This document shows, piece by piece, positions 36,829 to 45,495 of a DNA stretch of 64,000 nucleotides; the first letter of the stretch is position 1; each line of letters starts with the position of its first letter. The notes under the pieces were generated by a model. That model made no database searches. It was not told where the DNA came from and saw only the letters and a program-made list of their open reading frames with translations. Source of the DNA: Paenibacillus sp. FSL H8-0548 (GTDB lineage: Bacteria > Bacillota > Bacilli > Paenibacillales > Paenibacillaceae); NCBI RefSeq assembly GCF_038630985.1, contig NZ_CP152049.1, forward strand, positions 6,811,501-6,875,500, in the 5' to 3' direction. Both the position numbers and the translations under genes were made by a program.

Positions 36829-37401
36829 TTAAAATGTAGTATTAATTTGCGGAGGAGTGATTTCTACACTCGCACGCTGACGCATATAAATATCCAGTTG
36901 ACCAATAGTCGAACGATTAATTGGCGAGTTAACCTCAACTGTTCTATCGACATAACCCTCTTTAGAGTCAATTGACAGCTGTCCCTCTGAATAATTCACA
37001 TGAACGTTTAGATAGGAAGCAGGCCCGCTGACATTGAAATTTGTTTTTTTATCACGCCAATCCTTTGCCATGCTAGGAATTGGATTATTCCCCTGCGACT
37101 GCGCAATATTACCGAGCCTATCTCCATCCTGCATACGTCGTGCAATACCATTTAATGCTATGCTTTTGGCTTGCGTGTAAATTCGATTCATCACTGTCGT
37201 AGGGCTTGCGAGTCCCAGCGCATCCCAGGCTTTATCTTGATTAATCTCCAGGCGCCCATCCGTATGTGAAATTTGAAGCTCCGCGTTAACCTGCTTCATC
37301 TTAATACTTGCTTCAGGCTGTTCAAGCTTCAGCTTGCCTCGTTCAGCACTCATTCCGATTTGAGCCATCTGCTGTTTAATTTGAATTTGGGGTATGGACA
37401 T
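36829..37401 (-). CDS. YviE-like (DUF6470) flagellar-operon protein
   Basis: A 190-residue protein of unknown role located between flgL and fliW as yviE is in B. subtilis. It has a repetitive beta-rich N-terminus (I-P-Q-I-Q-I-K-Q-Q-M, G-K-L-K-L-E-Q-P-E-A) and a D-R-L-G-N-I centre. No signal peptide. The start at 37401 is chosen for the AGGG at suitable spacing. Identification rests on position and general resemblance. Confidence 0.75.
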   Translation of the reverse strand: MSIPQIQIKQQMAQIGMSAERGKLKLEQPEASIKMKQVNAELQISHTDGRLEINQDKAWDALGLASPTTVMNRIYTQAKSIALNGIARRMQDGDRLGNIAQSQGNNPIPSMAKDWRDKKTNFNVSGPASYLNVHVNYSEGQLSIDSKEGYVDRTVEVNSPINRSTIGQLDIYMRQRASVEITPPQINTTF

Positions 37402-37411
37402 ATGCCTCACC

Positions 37412-38371
37412 CTATCTCAAGAAATCAAGTAGGCTTGGTTGAATGATCTTTGCGCCTGCCGACAACGAAGCTTGGTAGACGTTCTCTTCCGTAGTAATAT
37501 TCGTAATGACCTCTGCCAAATCAGCATCTTCAATTTTGGATTGCAGTTCCTGCAAGTTCAGACTAACGTCAGCCAAACGGCTTTGGACAAGCTCTACACG
37601 ATTGGTACGTGCGCCAACTTCGGCACGCTTGGTCAGCATGCTGTTTAAGCGGCTGTCGATTTGTCCAAGCATATTGCTTAGACCTGTCTGATCGCCTGAC
37701 TCTAGCATTTCAAACGCATTCCGTAATAGGTGAAACGCATTATCACTTGTCGTATCCGGTTCCGTTACGATCGGATCTCCGAACACTTCTGTTCCTGTAA
37801 CGTTAGTAGTCATCGTCATTCCTGGCGACAATTCATATTGTATCTTTCCCGTATCGGTTACGTTGCTGTAAGCCTTCGTCTGCGGCGGGACTGCAAGAGG
37901 ATCAATCGATTCCTCCAACGTCAACGTAGAGTACGGCTTCGTATCCGTTAACTCCCCGTTAAACATTTGCTTCCCATTAAACTGGCTGTTGCCAATTTCA
38001 ATCATCTGGTTGTATAACTGTGAAACCTCCGTCTTAATCGCATTCAAGCTTGTTTCCTCCAGCGTTCCGTTCGCACCTTTAACGACCAGTTCTCTGAAGC
38101 GCTGCATAATATCAGTAGCCTGTCCAACGGTTGTATCCATATATTCAAGCTGGGATAATGCTGAATCTGCATTAGCCCTATACTGATCATTCGTGGCAAT
38201 CTCCGAACGGTAACGCAGTGCGTACGTTACACCAACTGGATCATCAGATGCCTTGTTAATTTTTCTGCCTGTAGACAGCTGCTCCTGAAGCGTGTTCAAA
38301 CGATTCAAGTTCTTATTCAAGTTACCTAACAACTGCGTGTTCATCATCGATTGCGTGACTCGAAATGACAT
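37412..38371 (-). CDS. flgL: Flagellar hook-associated protein 3 FlgL
   Basis: A 319-residue hook-filament junction protein. The flagellin-like N-terminus (R-V-T-Q-S-M-M, L-S-T-G-R-K-I-N-K-A-S-D-D-P-V-G) and C-terminal helix match FlgL. It lies 35 bp after flgK and 10 bp before the yviE-like gene. Confidence 0.94.
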   Translation of the reverse strand: MSFRVTQSMMNTQLLGNLNKNLNRLNTLQEQLSTGRKINKASDDPVGVTYALRYRSEIATNDQYRANADSALSQLEYMDTTVGQATDIMQRFRELVVKGANGTLEETSLNAIKTEVSQLYNQMIEIGNSQFNGKQMFNGELTDTKPYSTLTLEESIDPLAVPPQTKAYSNVTDTGKIQYELSPGMTMTTNVTGTEVFGDPIVTEPDTTSDNAFHLLRNAFEMLESGDQTGLSNMLGQIDSRLNSMLTKRAEVGARTNRVELVQSRLADVSLNLQELQSKIEDADLAEVITNITTEENVYQASLSAGAKIIQPSLLDFLR

Positions 38372-38405
38372 AATGCTCTACCTCCGAATTGGTTCAATTC
38401 TTATT

Positions 38406-39965
38406 TTACAGACCGACACGGCCCATATTGTTAATGACACGATCCAGCATCTCATCGATCATTGTCATATTACGGGCAGCTGCATTATATGCATGCTGGT
38501 ATTTAATCATATTCGACATTTCTTCATCCAATGAAACACCGCTCACTGACATACGATTCGAATCAACCTGATCGACAAGCGTTTGTTGATTGGCTTGGAG
38601 GCGTTTTGCTTCACTCGTCTGCACACCCAGCTTACCCACAACAGAACGGAAATACGTATCGATCGTATTCATGCTCGTACCGCTGTTAGATGAATCGAAA
38701 TCAAACTTCGTGTCACGCATTTTGGACATTAATACTGACATCATATTGTTGCCCACTACAGCCGTTTCCGTACCATCCTCATTGAATGTTACACGCATCG
38801 AGGTAGCGATTTTGCTCGGATCCGTATCAATAGCTGAATTCAACCTTAGGTTTAATGCAGTTAGGTTTTCCGTACTTCCGGAAGCATCCGTGAAGATAGG
38901 CAAACCAGGCTCTCCAGATAGCGTATAGCCAAGCTGATGCAGACCATTCAAGCCTTTAACAGTAACCGGTAGGTCTTCAGTTAGCTCTCGACTAGTTCCC
39001 GTATAAGATACACCGTTTAATATGGTACCCTCAGGCAGAATCGATCCCTTAGGGATCGTAACTTGAAATTCTCCGTTCGCGATTGTGTTGGCCATAGCAT
39101 TAAGATTATCTATATATCCTTGAACATGTGAATCTCTAGAATATATCGTGCCGTAAATAGCTCCATTGTTCAAATCGCCCGATGCGATAGCTGCTGTTAC
39201 GTCTGCCATTTCAAGTGGTGTTGCTGTCTTGCCATTCACTAGCTCAATTCCGCCCATAGAAATAGAGTATCCGTTCGACATCTCTTTCATATTGATATTA
39301 ACAAGCCCAGACAGCTCATCTGTTAGCAAATCACGTTGATCGCGCAAATCATTTGCTCGATCTCCCATGGCTTCGATGCGTTCGATCTCTCCATTAAGCT
39401 GTGCAATCGTATTAATAATAGAATTAAGATTGGAAAGATTAATCTCAGCATTTTCGGTCAAATCTGATTTCAAATCATTTAGTTGATTAGCTGTATAGTT
39501 AAAGGTATCGATCAATGCCGCTGTTTGTTCTTTAACAACCGCTCGTCCGTCCACGCTATCCGGGTTTACACTAAGATCAGACCATGCATTCCAGAAGTTT
39601 GACAATACGGTTTGCAAACCGGTGTTACTCGGTTCGTTCACAATACCCTCAAGCTTATTCAGTGTATCTAACTGGACGGTTTGATTGCCAAGCCATTTGT
39701 ATTCACTATGGAATTGATCATCAAGAAAGCGATTTCGAACACGGTCAATTGAGCTCGCTTCAACACCTGTTCCCAATTGTCCCGCAGCTGTGGATTTTGA
39801 ATATCCCAATGCTTCAATCGACCGTGATGCTGTCATATTTACAACTTGTCTCGTATAGCCTGCTGTGTTTGCATTGGCGATGTTATGTCCGGTTGTATTA
39901 AGTGCGGTTTGTGAAGTAAACAAGCTGCGACGAGCCGTTTCCAATCCGTGAAATGTAGATCCCAT
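38406..39965 (-). CDS. flgK: Flagellar hook-associated protein 1 FlgK
   Basis: A 519-residue junction protein. N-terminus G-S-T-F-H-G-L-E-T-A-R-R-S-L and A-L-N-T-T-G-H-N-I-A-N-A-N-T-A-G-Y are diagnostic, and the C-terminal D0 helix (V-S-L-D-E-E-M-S-N-M-I-K-Y-Q-H-A-Y) is intact. Strong ribosome site AAGGAG. Confidence 0.95.
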   Translation of the reverse strand: MGSTFHGLETARRSLFTSQTALNTTGHNIANANTAGYTRQVVNMTASRSIEALGYSKSTAAGQLGTGVEASSIDRVRNRFLDDQFHSEYKWLGNQTVQLDTLNKLEGIVNEPSNTGLQTVLSNFWNAWSDLSVNPDSVDGRAVVKEQTAALIDTFNYTANQLNDLKSDLTENAEINLSNLNSIINTIAQLNGEIERIEAMGDRANDLRDQRDLLTDELSGLVNINMKEMSNGYSISMGGIELVNGKTATPLEMADVTAAIASGDLNNGAIYGTIYSRDSHVQGYIDNLNAMANTIANGEFQVTIPKGSILPEGTILNGVSYTGTSRELTEDLPVTVKGLNGLHQLGYTLSGEPGLPIFTDASGSTENLTALNLRLNSAIDTDPSKIATSMRVTFNEDGTETAVVGNNMMSVLMSKMRDTKFDFDSSNSGTSMNTIDTYFRSVVGKLGVQTSEAKRLQANQQTLVDQVDSNRMSVSGVSLDEEMSNMIKYQHAYNAAARNMTMIDEMLDRVINNMGRVGL

Positions 39966-39992
39966 GATATCGCTCCTTCTTTTGTTGAAAAA

Positions 39993-40496
39993 CTACATTT
40001 TCATATTAAAACGACCGCTTCTTTGATAAGCATTACCTTGCAAGGCACGATGGTAGGTAACATCCTCATCTACTGGCCCAAGCAGCAAATCTTGCGTAAA
40101 ATGAAGATATTCCAATTTCATACGCGTTAGCTGCTGGTTGAATTCGTTAATATCTTGAAGCTTCTTAATTACCTCTGACATTTCAAGCCATATGGCCTGC
40201 AGCTGCTGTTTTTCATTCGCGTGGTAGACTACCTGTATAAGCTTCTCCATTTTGAAAGATCGATGGGCGGTCAGCTTCTGATCCAGCATATATTTCCCAA
40301 TTAAAAAGACTCGCCGCTGCTCCAGCTCCAATACCCGCTGAACGCTCTTCTTTTCTTTACTGGAAATATACGAGATGGTCTCCACGCTGTTTGCGGTGAT
40401 TGCTGTTGTCTTCGCATTCCCATATTCAATAAGTTGTCTATGCTCATCAATCAGCTCGCGCAATATCTCGATTATTTGCAGGATGTACTCATTCAT
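39993..40496 (-). CDS. flgN: FlgN-family flagellar export chaperone
   Basis: A 167-residue helical protein between flgM and flgK, where FlgN (YvyG) chaperones FlgK/FlgL. Its ribosome site GAAGGAG lies in the last codons of flgM, giving tight coupling. Assigned by position, size and helical character. Confidence 0.85.
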   Translation of the reverse strand: MNEYILQIIEILRELIDEHRQLIEYGNAKTTAITANSVETISYISSKEKKSVQRVLELEQRRVFLIGKYMLDQKLTAHRSFKMEKLIQVVYHANEKQQLQAIWLEMSEVIKKLQDINEFNQQLTRMKLEYLHFTQDLLLGPVDEDVTYHRALQGNAYQRSGRFNMKM

Positions 40497-40504
40497 CTAG
40501 AGAA

Positions 40505-40771
40505 CTACTCCTTCAGGTAGGGAAGCAGCCTCTCAGCAATCTTACCCGCTTCCACATGATATGTGCCTGATGCTACTTCGTTTTTCAACTGCTCGATATG
40601 CTGCGTTCTGTCCGCTCCGCTAGCCTTGCTTGTCGTTAGCAGCTCCTTGGCCGCTGCTGATATTTGGACCTCGTCCTTCTGCTTGGCCTTGCTTGCTCCG
40701 GTCGCTTTGAAATCATTTTGCTTCTGATACTGGTTGAACGCTCCAACACGATTCGTCTCATTTATTTTCAT
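40505..40771 (-). CDS. flgM: Anti-sigma-D factor FlgM
   Basis: An 88-residue protein that holds sigma-D inactive until the hook is finished. N-terminus M-K-I-N-E-T-N-R-V and D-E-V-Q-I-S-A-A-A-K-E-L are typical. The ATG at 40771 follows GAGGTGG; a GTG three codons earlier is the alternative. Preceded by a sigma-D-like promoter that overlaps a terminator hairpin. Confidence 0.93.
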   Translation of the reverse strand: MKINETNRVGAFNQYQKQNDFKATGASKAKQKDEVQISAAAKELLTTSKASGADRTQHIEQLKNEVASGTYHVEAGKIAERLLPYLKE

Positions 40772-40799
40772 TTTATCCACCTCATTATTTACGAGAACT

Positions 40800-40835
40800 A
40801 AAAAAGCCGATTACCTTTACAAGTATTATCGGCTT
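40800..40835 (-). terminator. Terminator between yvyF and flgM, overlapping the flgM promoter
   Basis: On the minus strand AAGCCGAT (40828-40835) pairs with ATCGGCTT (40804-40811), followed by T6. Its 5' arm is also part of the sigma-D -10 element. Confidence 0.75.
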
Positions 40836-40853
40836 CAGTCAAGTGAAATTTTA
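40826..40853 (-). promoter_or_regulatory. Sigma-D-like promoter of flgM
   Basis: TAAA (40850-40853), 16 bp, GCCGATAA (40826-40833) on the minus strand; 7 of 8 bases of the -10 consensus match. With AAAA as the -35 the spacer is 15. Transcripts should start near 40818-40820, inside the terminator loop. Confidence 0.7.
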
Positions 40854-40880
40854 TAGTGTAAAAAAAACATTAGTATAAAA

Positions 40881-41300
40881 TCATTTTTTATCCTTGTATC
40901 TATCAAGGCCTTTATAGACACCGTTTTCTTTGTTGAATCCTTTTGATTGATCTTTTCTAGCCAAATCCTCAAACATTTGCTTCTTATCCTTATCGATCCG
41001 GTTACGGCACTCATCGCAGAGATGATGCTCACGGATCAGCGTCCCGCAGGATTCACACGGATACGACATATTCGGAGCATTAATAATCGAGATTCGGCCT
41101 TCGCGGATGAATTTCGTAATTTGCTTAATGGACACCCCGGTAGCTTCAGATACCTCTGTTATGATCGAACCCTTGAATTCACGCAAATAATCTGCGCAAA
41201 GCTGATACTCATTATCAATTTCGCGCAAGCATGACGGGCACACGTCTCTAAAATGTTTGGCAAACAGCTTTCCGCAGCGAGGACAATTGTCTAAATTCAT
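40881..41300 (-). CDS. yvyF: YvyF-like zinc-ribbon flagellar-operon protein
   Basis: A 139-residue protein with two zinc-ribbon-like Cys pairs, C-P-R-C ... C-P-S-C at the N-terminus and C-E-S-C ... C-D-E-C later, separated by a helix-turn-helix-like stretch (A-T-G-V-S-I-K-Q-I-T-K-F-I-R-E-G-R). This matches the YvyF family upstream of flgM in B. subtilis; its role in flagellar gene control is poorly defined. Confidence 0.85.
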   Translation of the reverse strand: MNLDNCPRCGKLFAKHFRDVCPSCLREIDNEYQLCADYLREFKGSIITEVSEATGVSIKQITKFIREGRISIINAPNMSYPCESCGTLIREHHLCDECRNRIDKDKKQMFEDLARKDQSKGFNKENGVYKGLDRYKDKK

Positions 41301-41321
41301 CGCTCTGAGCCCCCTTTTTTT

Positions 41322-41348
41322 TCATCGGTATGGTCATTAGTTATTTTC
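41322..41348 (-). promoter_or_regulatory. Weak sigma-D-like promoter of yvyF
   Basis: GAAA (41345-41348), 15 bp, ACCGATGA (41322-41329) on the minus strand. Poorer than the hag, flaG and flgM elements. Confidence 0.4.
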
Positions 41349-41416
41349 ATTCTAATCGAAAAAGCTAACTTTTTCACTATCAATCTATTACAAAGCCTTA
41401 CGCTCCATAGAATCAC

Positions 41417-42310
41417 TTAGGAACGAGCCCATGTCAAAACATAGATTTCTAAAGGAAACTGCGCATGCTGGTGAAGCGCCTGTGCGCACGCCTCCGCCGT
41501 GCTCCCCGTTGTATATATATCGTCAATAAGCAGAATACGGATAGTACTATAAGATAATTGCGATTTGCGTATAGGAAGATTACCATTCGTTTTCAAACTA
41601 GTAAACTCGGCATGATTAACGGTAAAAAGAGCTTTTGTATCACTCATCCTCTCTGCACGCGTTTTGAAGCTTTGCTTCTCGGAGTGTCGGGATCGAGTAA
41701 GTAAACTCATGAGCGGCAAACGGTATTTCGCGGCGATATGGCTCGCTAGCTGCTCCGCTTGATTAAAGCCTCGCTCCATTGAACGTTCTGTACTAATAGG
41801 GACATAGGTAATCGCATCCCAATAATTAGACATTGTCACTTTTGACCTAGAGGATCGAGTGCGTGGCCTCAAATGCTGCGCTGCTATTTCATTCGTCATC
41901 GACTCGAAGGCAGGAATAAGCATATCGCCAAGCAGCGGAGCAAGCCGCTCATTGCCTCGGTATTTATAGAGAGCGAGCATCTCTCTCATAGCGGGGTTAT
42001 AGCGCACCGCGCTGCGGTTGCACACGAATGCCCGCCTAGGGCTTCGCACGCAATCCTCGCAAGCGATGCCCCGGCCGCAGCGAGTACAAGCGATGCGGCT
42101 GAGCCAAGGTATTGCGGAGAGGCACGCTCCGCAAAGCGATTGTCGAAGCTGGGTCGTCAGCTTCGATTGGTTGTAAGCGGCCGCGCTGCGAGCCTCGTCA
42201 AATGGCTTGCCGCATAGGAGGCATGCGGCAGAACTAGGGGCGAGCAGCTGCGCTGCCGTGGCGAAGGCGGACGGAAGCCGCCGGAGCCTGTTGAATAGCG
42301 AGGCGATCAT
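41417..42310 (-). CDS. comFC: ComF-family phosphoribosyltransferase-like competence protein
   Basis: A 297-residue protein with N-terminal Cys pairs (C-L-L-C, C-G-A-C, C-T-R-C, C-E-D-C) that may bind zinc and a C-terminal PRTase motif I-L-L-I-D-D-I-Y-T-T-G-S-T-A. ComFC is required for DNA transformation in B. subtilis, probably with ComFA at the cytoplasmic face. The ATG overlaps the comFA stop by four bases (ATGA), so the two are coupled. Confidence 0.92.
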   Translation of the reverse strand: MIASLFNRLRRLPSAFATAAQLLAPSSAACLLCGKPFDEARSAAAYNQSKLTTQLRQSLCGACLSAIPWLSRIACTRCGRGIACEDCVRSPRRAFVCNRSAVRYNPAMREMLALYKYRGNERLAPLLGDMLIPAFESMTNEIAAQHLRPRTRSSRSKVTMSNYWDAITYVPISTERSMERGFNQAEQLASHIAAKYRLPLMSLLTRSRHSEKQSFKTRAERMSDTKALFTVNHAEFTSLKTNGNLPIRKSQLSYSTIRILLIDDIYTTGSTAEACAQALHQHAQFPLEIYVLTWARS

Positions 42311-44523
42311 GTAGACGAGCCTCCTTTGCCTGCGGGGAGCAAGTAGCCGTGCTTGCGAGCCATGCGGTTCATCGTTTGAATATGACGCACCGCAGAGAGC
42401 TGAGCATGATTGCGTTCACGACTGCAAAAATATACCTGCCCAAACGGATCATCTGCCGAGCGGCCAGCTCTACCTGCCATTTGAACTAAGGAGGCCTCGT
42501 CGAACAACCGCCCATCTGCATCCAATATATAGACGTCGCTCTTTGGAATCGTGACTCCTCTCTCAAGTATCGTCGTGGTGACCAGCACCCTGATCTCACG
42601 TGTGCGGAAACGCTGAACCTTTTCCGCGCGCTCCGCATCTTGTGAGGAGGTCGCCGCTACTGCCCCTTGCATCAGCACATCTCGCAGCATGGCAGCCATT
42701 GGCTCGGTTTGAGCAATCCGCTGAACAAACACGAACAGCTGAGCACCGCGCATGAGCGACTTCTGCATCGCGGCTTGCAGCCTCGATGGCAGCCTTCTCT
42801 GCTGAAGCATTTGCTGTACGGCTGGAATTTGGAGCAGCTTAGGCACAGGAAGTGGATGGCGATGATAGCGTACTGGCACCCTCGCATGCGGCAGCTTGCC
42901 GCGCTTTGCTGCACGCTGCAGCTCACTTGGCGGCGTGGCAGAAAGCAGCAGCCGAGCGGCGCCAGGTGCACAGCTCTTGTCTGCAGCGTAGTGAAGCATG
43001 GGATCGCCGGCATAGGGAAAAGCATCCAGCTCATCAATGACCACTAGATCAAACCCTTGGTAAAATCGCAGCAGCTGATGCGTAGTAGCCAGTGTAATAT
43101 CTCCGCTCTCCCAGCGCTGCGCGCTTCCACCGTATAAGGTAACAACCGACGCCGCAGGGAAAGCTTTCCGAATGCGCGGATCAAGCTCGATTACAACGTC
43201 GCGGCGCGGCGTTGCAATAAGCGCCCTGCCGCCCCGCTGCAGTACCGATCCCAACAGCGGGAAAATCATCTCCGTCTTGCCCGCCCCAGTTACAGCCCAA
43301 AGAAGAAAATCTCTCTTGGGAGCGGATTCTCTCCCTCCTGCCTGTGTCGACTCCGCAGCCTGTCCCTCAACAAAACGCAGCGCCTTGGCAGCAGCCGCAG
43401 TCTGAGCAGGGCTCAGTCCCCATTTACCCAGACTCTGCTCTGCTGATATCTGCTGCATAGCCTGCTTCGTCCCGCCCTGCTCCGCACTTCGCTTCAACTG
43501 GGCAGCTCGCTGTCCAATCACCAGCAGCTCGCATTCCCGGCTCCGCCCCATCCCAATGCACGCCGTGCAATAGGCGCAAACCCGCCCGCACGCAGCACAT
43601 GCCGTGCGGTGCAGCTTCGCCTCGCCACTCCCGCAGCGCAAGCAGCTGCACTCGCGCCTGCGGCGCCTCAACCCGTCCACTCGCACGCCCGCTTCAGCGG
43701 CGACTGATCCGCCAAGGCGCACCCGCCCGAGCAGCGCAGCAAGCTGGAGCACTGCGCTCCAGCTTGCCGCGGCACCGGGTCCCCCTGCGCCAGTGAGCAG
43801 GGCGTGCGCCTCGCTGCGCAATAGCGCACGTCCCTGCAATACATCCGCGGCAAGCTCCGCCCATGCCGCGACCAGGCCCAGCGTGCTTACGCTGAGCATA
43901 GGCCCTTTCATTGCATATGTTTCTCTAGATCTGCCTTCATTTTCTCCATACCAGCTCGCTGCATTCGCTCTTTCCCTCAGCTCACTATAACTACCCGCTA
44001 AACTCGTCCTTTTCTCACTCAGTCCAATCACACCGATCCCGCTCTTTCCCTCCTTCTGCTCCCCATACCTTTCCGCTGCACTTCTCCTTTTCTCCCGCTC
44101 CCAGACCACACCTAATCGAAGCAAGCCTTCTCTATCCCACTCCGCAGTCCGTACAGGATGGATTCTCCTTTGCCACCGCCACTTCCAGCGTGCTGCCTGT
44201 CCATTTTCCGCTTCAAGCTTTGCCTCCCGAGTACAGGCAAGCAGCAGCTCAATCGCTCCTACACAATCAACAACTGCCTGCCTCTCTTTCCAAACTCCAC
44301 TCCCGCTCCTCATTGCAATATCCCATAGCTCCACTGCGCGAGAGGCATCAGAAAGCGGAAGCTCCTCCAGCAGCAGCCAGCCTGAATGAGCAAGCTCACC
44401 ATTTAAGCAGCCGGCCTCTTCGAAATGCCCATTCATCCAATAATGCTTATCCACCTCAGAGTTGATGGTCAGCCTAGCTTTCCATTGCTTGCGCACCTCT
44501 ACGATATACACTTGAACCCTCAT
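42307..44523 (-). CDS. comFA: ComFA DNA-uptake helicase with long N-terminal extension
   Basis: A 738-residue superfamily-2 ATPase thought to pull single-stranded DNA in through ComEC. Walker A is A-V-T-G-A-G-K-T-E, motif II is V-I-D-E-L-D-A-F, and the C-terminal helicase half ends with Q-M-A-G-R-A-G-R-S. A Cys-rich zinc finger (C-L-R-C, C-A-A-C, C-A-Y-C) lies before the helicase. B. subtilis ComFA is ~460 residues; the extra ~270 here are N-terminal, Ala/Arg/Glu-rich and poorly conserved in appearance. Start at 44523 has GGGGGCG upstream. DNA of the 43.3-43.9 kb part is visibly GC-rich. Confidence 0.9.
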   Translation of the reverse strand: MRVQVYIVEVRKQWKARLTINSEVDKHYWMNGHFEEAGCLNGELAHSGWLLLEELPLSDASRAVELWDIAMRSGSGVWKERQAVVDCVGAIELLLACTREAKLEAENGQAARWKWRWQRRIHPVRTAEWDREGLLRLGVVWEREKRRSAAERYGEQKEGKSGIGVIGLSEKRTSLAGSYSELRERANAASWYGENEGRSRETYAMKGPMLSVSTLGLVAAWAELAADVLQGRALLRSEAHALLTGAGGPGAAASWSAVLQLAALLGRVRLGGSVAAEAGVRVDGLRRRRRECSCLRCGSGEAKLHRTACAACGRVCAYCTACIGMGRSRECELLVIGQRAAQLKRSAEQGGTKQAMQQISAEQSLGKWGLSPAQTAAAAKALRFVEGQAAESTQAGGRESAPKRDFLLWAVTGAGKTEMIFPLLGSVLQRGGRALIATPRRDVVIELDPRIRKAFPAASVVTLYGGSAQRWESGDITLATTHQLLRFYQGFDLVVIDELDAFPYAGDPMLHYAADKSCAPGAARLLLSATPPSELQRAAKRGKLPHARVPVRYHRHPLPVPKLLQIPAVQQMLQQRRLPSRLQAAMQKSLMRGAQLFVFVQRIAQTEPMAAMLRDVLMQGAVAATSSQDAERAEKVQRFRTREIRVLVTTTILERGVTIPKSDVYILDADGRLFDEASLVQMAGRAGRSADDPFGQVYFCSRERNHAQLSAVRHIQTMNRMARKHGYLLPAGKGGSST

Positions 44524-44590
44524 CCTAATTCGCCCCCGATCGCTTGTCAGTATCGAGCACACTGAGCATAACGACCAACGGCTGCATAAA

Positions 44591-44639
44591 CGAAAAGAAA
44601 CACACTCATCGACGCAGCCTGCGTTATGGAGTGTGCTTC
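44591..44639 (-). terminator. Intrinsic terminator upstream of comFA
   Basis: ACACACTC-like stem with a nested GACGCAG/CTGCGT pairing, followed on the minus strand by a T-rich stretch. It ends the gene at 44671-45132 before comFA. Confidence 0.7.
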
Positions 44640-44670
44640 ACTCTTTGTATGAAATTACCATAATCATATA

Positions 44671-45132
44671 CTAAAATGGCATTTTCGACAAATCTGACGG
44701 ATTTTGCAAATCAATTAATACCGCATGATCCGCTTGCGAAACGATGCCCTCAGCCTGCAGCAGCCACAAAAGCTGGGTCCCCTCTATCCCCTTCATTTGT
44801 GAGCGCTTACTATCATCATTTTCTGTCATTTGTATTTGCTTTTTAGGGTGAACGTTAACCTCCCGGCCTCCTCTAGCCAAACGGTCAACCATTGCTCGCG
44901 TCTCTTCTGAGACACCATGATCAACAATGGTCAAACGCACATTTCGACCCATTCTGCGTGAAAATGAAAATAACGAACGTACGTACCACTCCAAATTTCT
45001 CTGCCGATCGTCCGCTACGAGCACATAATGCTGGCTGGAACGCTGCCTTCCACGCCAAATTCGATACGCCAGATGCACGAATAATGCAGCCAGAACATAG
45101 CAGCCAATGACTAATAATAGAAGCTCAAGCAT
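44671..45132 (-). CDS. Membrane-anchored protein with glycosyltransferase-like fold segment
   Basis: A 153-residue protein with one N-terminal transmembrane segment (~residues 2-24). The following stretch (H-Y-V-L-V-A-D-D-R-Q-R-N, ... R-L-T-I-V-D-H-G-V-S-E-E-T-R) resembles the start of GT-A nucleotide-sugar transferase domains, but there is no DxD or catalytic half, so it is probably not an active enzyme. ATG at 45132 follows GAGGAGG. Function unknown; it precedes comFA and may be cotranscribed in part. Confidence 0.7.
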   Translation of the reverse strand: MLELLLLVIGCYVLAALFVHLAYRIWRGRQRSSQHYVLVADDRQRNLEWYVRSLFSFSRRMGRNVRLTIVDHGVSEETRAMVDRLARGGREVNVHPKKQIQMTENDDSKRSQMKGIEGTQLLWLLQAEGIVSQADHAVLIDLQNPSDLSKMPF

Positions 45133-45280
45133 AGCGGCCACCTCCTCTTTGTGACACTATATGCTGAGATGAGCCCACTGGTTACCCACCTGAGGGACAA
45201 GACGACAAAATGCACCAAAAGCCAAACAGCAGCCCGCTTTTACCGAATCATAATAGTCAAAATACGACAAAGAAACACCC

Positions 45281-45308
45281 TTGAGCAATTTACAATATAT
45301 GTTATCAT
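45281..45308 (+). promoter_or_regulatory. Candidate promoter of the second LPXTG gene
   Basis: TTGAGC (45281-45286), 16 bp, TATCAT (45303-45308). This would give a leader of about 180 nt. Confidence 0.45.
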
Positions 45309-45440
45309 TTTACTATATCCTTGTAGTTGTATGATGGTGAGCATAATGATCGAGGGAGAAGGTGGACTTTACTTATCCATAACTACCAGGGAAGCGATGA
45401 AATATAATCTGCATTTGGACACTTGGATTATATGGAGCTA

Positions 45441-45487
45441 GTAGTGTAACCGGCCCTCTTAGAACCACACTACCTATCTAAGAGGAG
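45441..45487 (+). promoter_or_regulatory. Possible RBS-sequestering pseudoknot
   Basis: Stem 1 pairs GTAGTGT (45441-45447) with ACACTAC (45467-45473). Stem 2 pairs CCTCTTAG (45455-45462) with CTAAGAGG (45478-45485). The stems interleave as in an H-type pseudoknot with loops of 7, 4 and 4 nt. Stem 2 covers the ribosome site AAGAGGAG. No known riboswitch class is recognised. Confidence 0.5.
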
Positions 45488-45495
45488 AGTGCTTA

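Larger units (their letters stand above)
45133..45495. other. Intergenic region with promoter and structured leader of LPXTG gene 2
   Basis: It contains the promoter candidate at 45281-45308, an open frame ending at 45441 that has no good ribosome site, and the structured leader at 45441-45487. No RNA gene was recognised. Confidence 0.6.

Noticed and set aside
42667..44465. Numerous long open frames in the comFA region on both strands
   Set aside because: They reflect the GC-rich composition of the comFA N-terminal half and lack motifs and ribosome sites.
45151..45441. 96-codon frame upstream of the second LPXTG gene
   Set aside because: There is no good ribosome site or familiar motif, and it spans the promoter. 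A shorter peptide starting near 45335 cannot be excluded.
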